Notes under the pieces: model-generated | Seen by the model: only the letters and a program-made list of their open reading frames with translations | The model's database searches: none | Told to the model about the DNA's origin: nothing | Assembly: GCA_023485185.1 (NCBI GenBank) | Contig: JAMCZP010000312.1 | Coordinates: forward strand, 1 to 7,877 | DNA: 7,877 bases | From: Gammaproteobacteria bacterium | GTDB taxonomy: Bacteria > Pseudomonadota > Gammaproteobacteria > Pseudomonadales > Halomonadaceae | Direction: 5' to 3' | Shown here: piece by piece, positions 5,407 to 7,877 of the stretch | How positions within the stretch are numbered: position 1 is the stretch's first letter | Layout of the letters: each line of letters starts with the position of its first letter | Made by a program: the position numbers and the translations under genes

Positions 5407-5901
5407 ATGCCCCATAGCAAACTCAAAGCCGGTGAAGTAGCGGGTACCTATCACGTGACTTCACCGGTCACAGAAACTGACATCATCACCCTGGCTAAGC
5501 GCTTTGCACGGCGTAAACTCGCTAAAGGCCGCAAGATATCCCAACCATCGCAAGCATTTGAACACCTACAGCTACTGCTTCAGGACTATGAACATGGAGT
5601 GTTCAGCGTGCTATTACTTGATAGTCAGCACCGCGTTAACCGTTTTGAATAAATGTCTCATGGAACCATAGACGCGGCTAGTGTTTACCATCGGGAAGTA
5701 CTCAAAGCCGCACTGGCTTACAACGCTGCAGCAGTTATTCTGGTGCATCCACCCTAGTGGTAATCCAGAACCCAGCGATGCTGACCGGCGTATTACCGCG
5801 CGACTAAAGGGAGCCAGGGGCTGATGGATATACGGGTGATCGATCGCGTGGTGGTAGGAAGCGATGGGTGTAAGTCATTTGCTGAGATGGGGTATTTGTA
5901 G
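5407..5901 (+). pseudogene. radC: RadC-like JAB/MPN-domain protein, inactivated by a stop and two indels
   Basis: The reading frame from ATG 5407 (ribosome-binding site GGAGGT 5397-5402) encodes 81 residues that match the N-terminal part of mobile-element RadC proteins, ending in FSVLLLDSQHRVNRFE. A TAA at 5650-5652 stands where the family has Glu. Translation past it in the same frame gives GTIDAASVYHREVLKAAL and AAAVILVH. At 5746-5752 the HNHPSG catalytic motif has lost two bases of its Asn codon. In the shifted frame HPSGNPEPSDADRRITARLKGA follows from 5750. About 5816-5820 one more base is missing, after which the original frame resumes with LMDIRVIDRVVVG and ends at TAG 5899-5901. Rebuilt, it would be about 165 residues, normal for plasmid/ICE RadC-like proteins. 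The 81-residue remnant lacks the metal-binding JAMM residues. Sequencing error is possible but three lesions make decay more likely. Confidence 0.9.
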
Positions 5902-5922
5902 ATGCCTGCTTGAATGAAATTG

Positions 5923-5967
5923 AGCTGCCAGCGCGGCAGCTTTATGCATAAGGCTGGCTTTTTTTTT
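5923..5967 (+). terminator. Terminator region with alternative stems after the radC pseudogene
   Basis: AGCTGCC (5923-5929) pairs with GGCAGCT (5935-5941). Overlapping it, GCCAGC (5927-5932) can instead pair with GCTGGC (5953-5958), directly followed by nine T's (5959-5967). A third option is AGCTTTA (5938-5944) with TAAGGCT (5949-5955) including one G-U pair, around the palindrome TTATGCATAA. This probably ends the cassette's transcript. Confidence 0.7.
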
Positions 5968-6221
5968 GCAGCAAAAGGCCAAAAACAGACCTTCTGATGC
6001 TACCCCCTATTTTCCCATCACTGTAAATCATTCGGAGGCTTAACATTTAACATGAGCGGTGGAAAGCTCCACCAGAAAATGCATTGCCATAAACCATGGC
6101 AAATATGCGAAGCTAACACCACGGGTAACATCCATCCATCGCCTCGAAGCTATCAGCCTCTCACGGTGAACTGGCTCACGCTCCAACCTAATCCGCAAAC
6201 GCCGAACACTGCAGTTGCTGC
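5968..6221. other. Hairpin-rich gap between the recombination cassette and the ATPase gene
   Basis: No convincing gene is seen. A 7-base unit TTAACAT is repeated in tandem at 6040-6053. Two hairpins follow: GGTGGA/TCCACC (6058-6063 with 6068-6073) and TTGCCAT/ATGGCAA (6084-6090 with 6096-6102), the second extendable by GCA (6081-6083) with TGC (6106-6108). CATC is repeated three times at 6129-6140. An open frame of 57 codons (ATG 6052, stop TAA 6223-6225) spans the hairpins, with GGAGG at 6034-6038 about 13 bases ahead. Its product is rich in Pro, Asn, Thr and His, matches nothing I recognise and is probably not a gene. The structures could belong to a small RNA, a recombination site or the 3' end of the opposing transcript. 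Confidence 0.45.
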
Positions 6222-7877
6222 TTAATAAGGAACGTTCTTTGTGACAGATACAGTTAACCCCGTGCGAGGGTTACCTTCTAGCTGAATTGTGCTCAATAGA
6301 TGCCTATCAGTAATGCTCGAAAACTTCTGAGCCATGTGTCGGGCAAGCGCGTCACTCGCAGTGGTAAGAATCAAGTTCATATTTGGCATTGATGTGGCGA
6401 CCAGTCTAAATATGTCCAGCATCGCAACCCGATTGAGGTCGTCCAGATGTGCGATTGGTTCATCAAGGAAGAAACTACCCCCGGTATTTCTGGCCCTGGC
6501 TAGATAGAGGGACAGCGCCAGATCCTGGCGCTGTCCCTGACTGAACTTTTCTTCAGCATCAAGAGCAAATTCATGCCCTTCAGCGAAGACAGTCCATTTG
6601 AGTCCTTCTTCGTCCTCCGAAACACTCAGATCGTTGTATACCTCATTCGCATGCATTCGAGAGAAAAGCTCGGCAGCGGGGCTGAGAAGAGGTGCGAGGC
6701 TGGAGGTGGTCAGCTCTCTCACGTGCTGGGTGTAGCGATCAATCGTACGATCAGCTTCAGTAATGTAGCTCTGTCCCGCCTCAAGCTTCTTGGCGAGCTT
6801 TTCTTTCTCAAGCTTAAGCCTAGTCAACCGCTCAGAGTCCACATCAATAGTTACAAAGGCTTCACATTCTGCCAACATTGCTTTATGAGCATCAACTTGT
6901 GCCCTCTCCGCTTCAACTTTTGCGCTAGCAGAATTGTAGGAGTCGAGCACTATAGGATATTCACCAACCACCTCCTTCCAGCGAGCCTCGAAACGGCCAA
7001 CGGTCTGGGAAACGGCTTCGATGTTAGAGTTAACCCCATCAATTTCGCGGGATTTGGCCTGAATCTTCTCCATTACCCCCTGCACCAAGGGGGTAAGTCT
7101 TAACTTTTCAGAGTTGGCCTGATCCTCTTGCGCCTGATAATAATCCCTGTACCTAATGAGATTTTCGCGCGCCGTTAAGATTCTCAGGCCTATTCCCTCG
7201 ACGGGCACTATCTTGAATATATTTTCTACTTCGGCCAACTTCTCAAAAATATGCCTCAGGCCTATGACCGCCTTTATGCGGCTTTGGAGGTACGAAAGAT
7301 TATCCTCATTGAAATACGAGAAATCAGGAACGTTCATAATTTCCAGATATCTGGTTCGCTTATCAATCGAATCAAGTTCGCCATCAACCGCTCTCAAGCG
7401 AGCAATATAAGCCTCAGAGGAGGCCTTTTGGTTATTTGCCAAAGTAAGCTTTTCTAGGCAGTCCTGCTCAATTCGACGAGCCTCAGCCAACTTCTGAGCA
7501 GCGCCGTTGAGCTCTGGCGTCAGCATTTGCTCACCGGCAACTTGTTGGAGCAACTTTTCGCTAGAGCCCCAGTCATGATTGCAAAGTGGACAATGCTCGC
7601 CATTACTGGAATGGAGAATCTCCCAGCCCATCGCCCTCAGCTTCTCGAGTACGCTTGAGAGTGCATTGAATTCCGACTCAGCTTTAACCCTCGCTCCCTT
7701 AGCCTCTTCTGCCCGACGAGTAATATTAATAATGTCCGATGGCGGCTGAACGACGTTCATCGCCAAATCTTGTTTTTGCCGAGCTAGATCAACCACAGTG
7801 GTTGAACTCTGGCTCAAATAGCTTACCGACTGAAGCCACGCATCTTGCTTGTCAGAAGTCCATGACAGCTCGACGAG
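6222..7877 (-). CDS. Rad50/SbcC/SMC-like ATPase with zinc hook, C-terminal part (5' end beyond the window)
   Basis: The frame stays open to the right edge, so 551 residues are visible and the true start is outside. A TTG at 7817 is not a credible start. Coiled-coil sequence surrounds a zinc-hook motif CPLC (visible residues 96-99, codons at 7581-7592), the device by which Rad50-type arms dimerise. A long second coiled coil rich in Glu, Lys, Ala and Leu runs to about residue 400. The C-terminal ATPase lobe shows the ABC signature FSQGQRQDLALSLYLARARN (near 6495-6550), then Walker B and D-loop FFLDEPIAHLDDLN (about 6434-6478). After it, LILTTASDALARHM occupies the place where Rad50/ABC proteins usually have a switch His, which is absent here. 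Walker A must lie off-window. It may act in DNA-end repair or in an SMC-type defence system; family level is firm, role is not. Confidence 0.85.
   Translation of the reverse strand, partial: LVELSWTSDKQDAWLQSVSYLSQSSTTVVDLARQKQDLAMNVVQPPSDIINITRRAEEAKGARVKAESEFNALSSVLEKLRAMGWEILHSSNGEHCPLCNHDWGSSEKLLQQVAGEQMLTPELNGAAQKLAEARRIEQDCLEKLTLANNQKASSEAYIARLRAVDGELDSIDKRTRYLEIMNVPDFSYFNEDNLSYLQSRIKAVIGLRHIFEKLAEVENIFKIVPVEGIGLRILTARENLIRYRDYYQAQEDQANSEKLRLTPLVQGVMEKIQAKSREIDGVNSNIEAVSQTVGRFEARWKEVVGEYPIVLDSYNSASAKVEAERAQVDAHKAMLAECEAFVTIDVDSERLTRLKLEKEKLAKKLEAGQSYITEADRTIDRYTQHVRELTTSSLAPLLSPAAELFSRMHANEVYNDLSVSEDEEGLKWTVFAEGHEFALDAEEKFSQGQRQDLALSLYLARARNTGGSFFLDEPIAHLDDLNRVAMLDIFRLVATSMPNMNLILTTASDALARHMAQKFSSITDRHLLSTIQLEGNPRTGLTVSVTKNVPY

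Noticed and set aside
6052..6225. 57-codon open frame with an ATG after TTAACAT repeats
   Set aside because: The ribosome-binding site is distant, the composition is unlike its neighbours and it covers two hairpins; kept only as a remark.
6573..7457. Plus-strand open frames inside the ATPase gene
   Set aside because: They are antisense to a clearly coding ATPase frame with known motifs and have no domain signal of their own.
7815..7817. TTG as start codon of the minus-strand ATPase
   Set aside because: The frame is open for 20 more codons to the window edge and the N-terminal ATPase lobe with Walker A is missing, so the gene must continue outside.

Overview
The window looks like an accessory, mobile-element segment from a gammaproteobacterium. 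The moderately GC-rich coding style and the protein wording suggest something near Halomonas or Pseudomonas, but that is inference and the taxon is uncertain. No rRNA, tRNA, CRISPR array or complete insertion sequence is visible.

Left part (1-1889): a small copper-response block on the + strand. It holds a CueR-type MerR regulator, a 227-base gap with a plausible CueR-type promoter, a CopZ-like copper chaperone, and an EamA/DMT-family membrane exporter. Positions 1890-2206 contain no convincing gene, but end in a nested stem-loop that can bury the ribosome-binding site of the next gene.

Middle part (2207-5901): a phage/ICE/plasmid-type recombination cassette, all on the + strand. In order it has a small protein with two CxxC pairs around a glycine-rich core, a DUF932 protein, a 20-residue hydrophobic mini-ORF, a 56-residue unknown protein, an ERF-family single-strand annealing protein, a YqaJ/lambda-exonuclease-family nuclease, and a RadC-like JAB/MPN gene. 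ERF plus YqaJ is the classic two-component annealase/exonuclease pair (Red-like). The RadC gene is a pseudogene: it carries an in-frame stop, a 2-base loss inside the catalytic HxHPSG motif and a later 1-base loss that restores the frame.

A striking feature of this cassette is its spacing. Three genes (DUF932, the 56-residue protein, RadC) have an intrinsic terminator hairpin whose T-tract runs almost directly into the Shine-Dalgarno sequence. Two others (the CxxC protein and YqaJ) have non-terminator hairpins touching or covering it. No room is left for a promoter between terminator and gene, which suggests attenuation, antitermination or RNA processing.

Right part (5902-7877): a terminator region with alternative stems, about 250 bases of hairpin-rich sequence without a convincing gene, then on the - strand the C-terminal part of a Rad50/SbcC/SMC-like ATPase. 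Its CPLC zinc hook, coiled coils, ABC signature and Walker B are visible, while its N-terminus and Walker A lie beyond the right edge. It converges on the recombination cassette and is a candidate cargo gene (repair or defence); its partners are outside the window.
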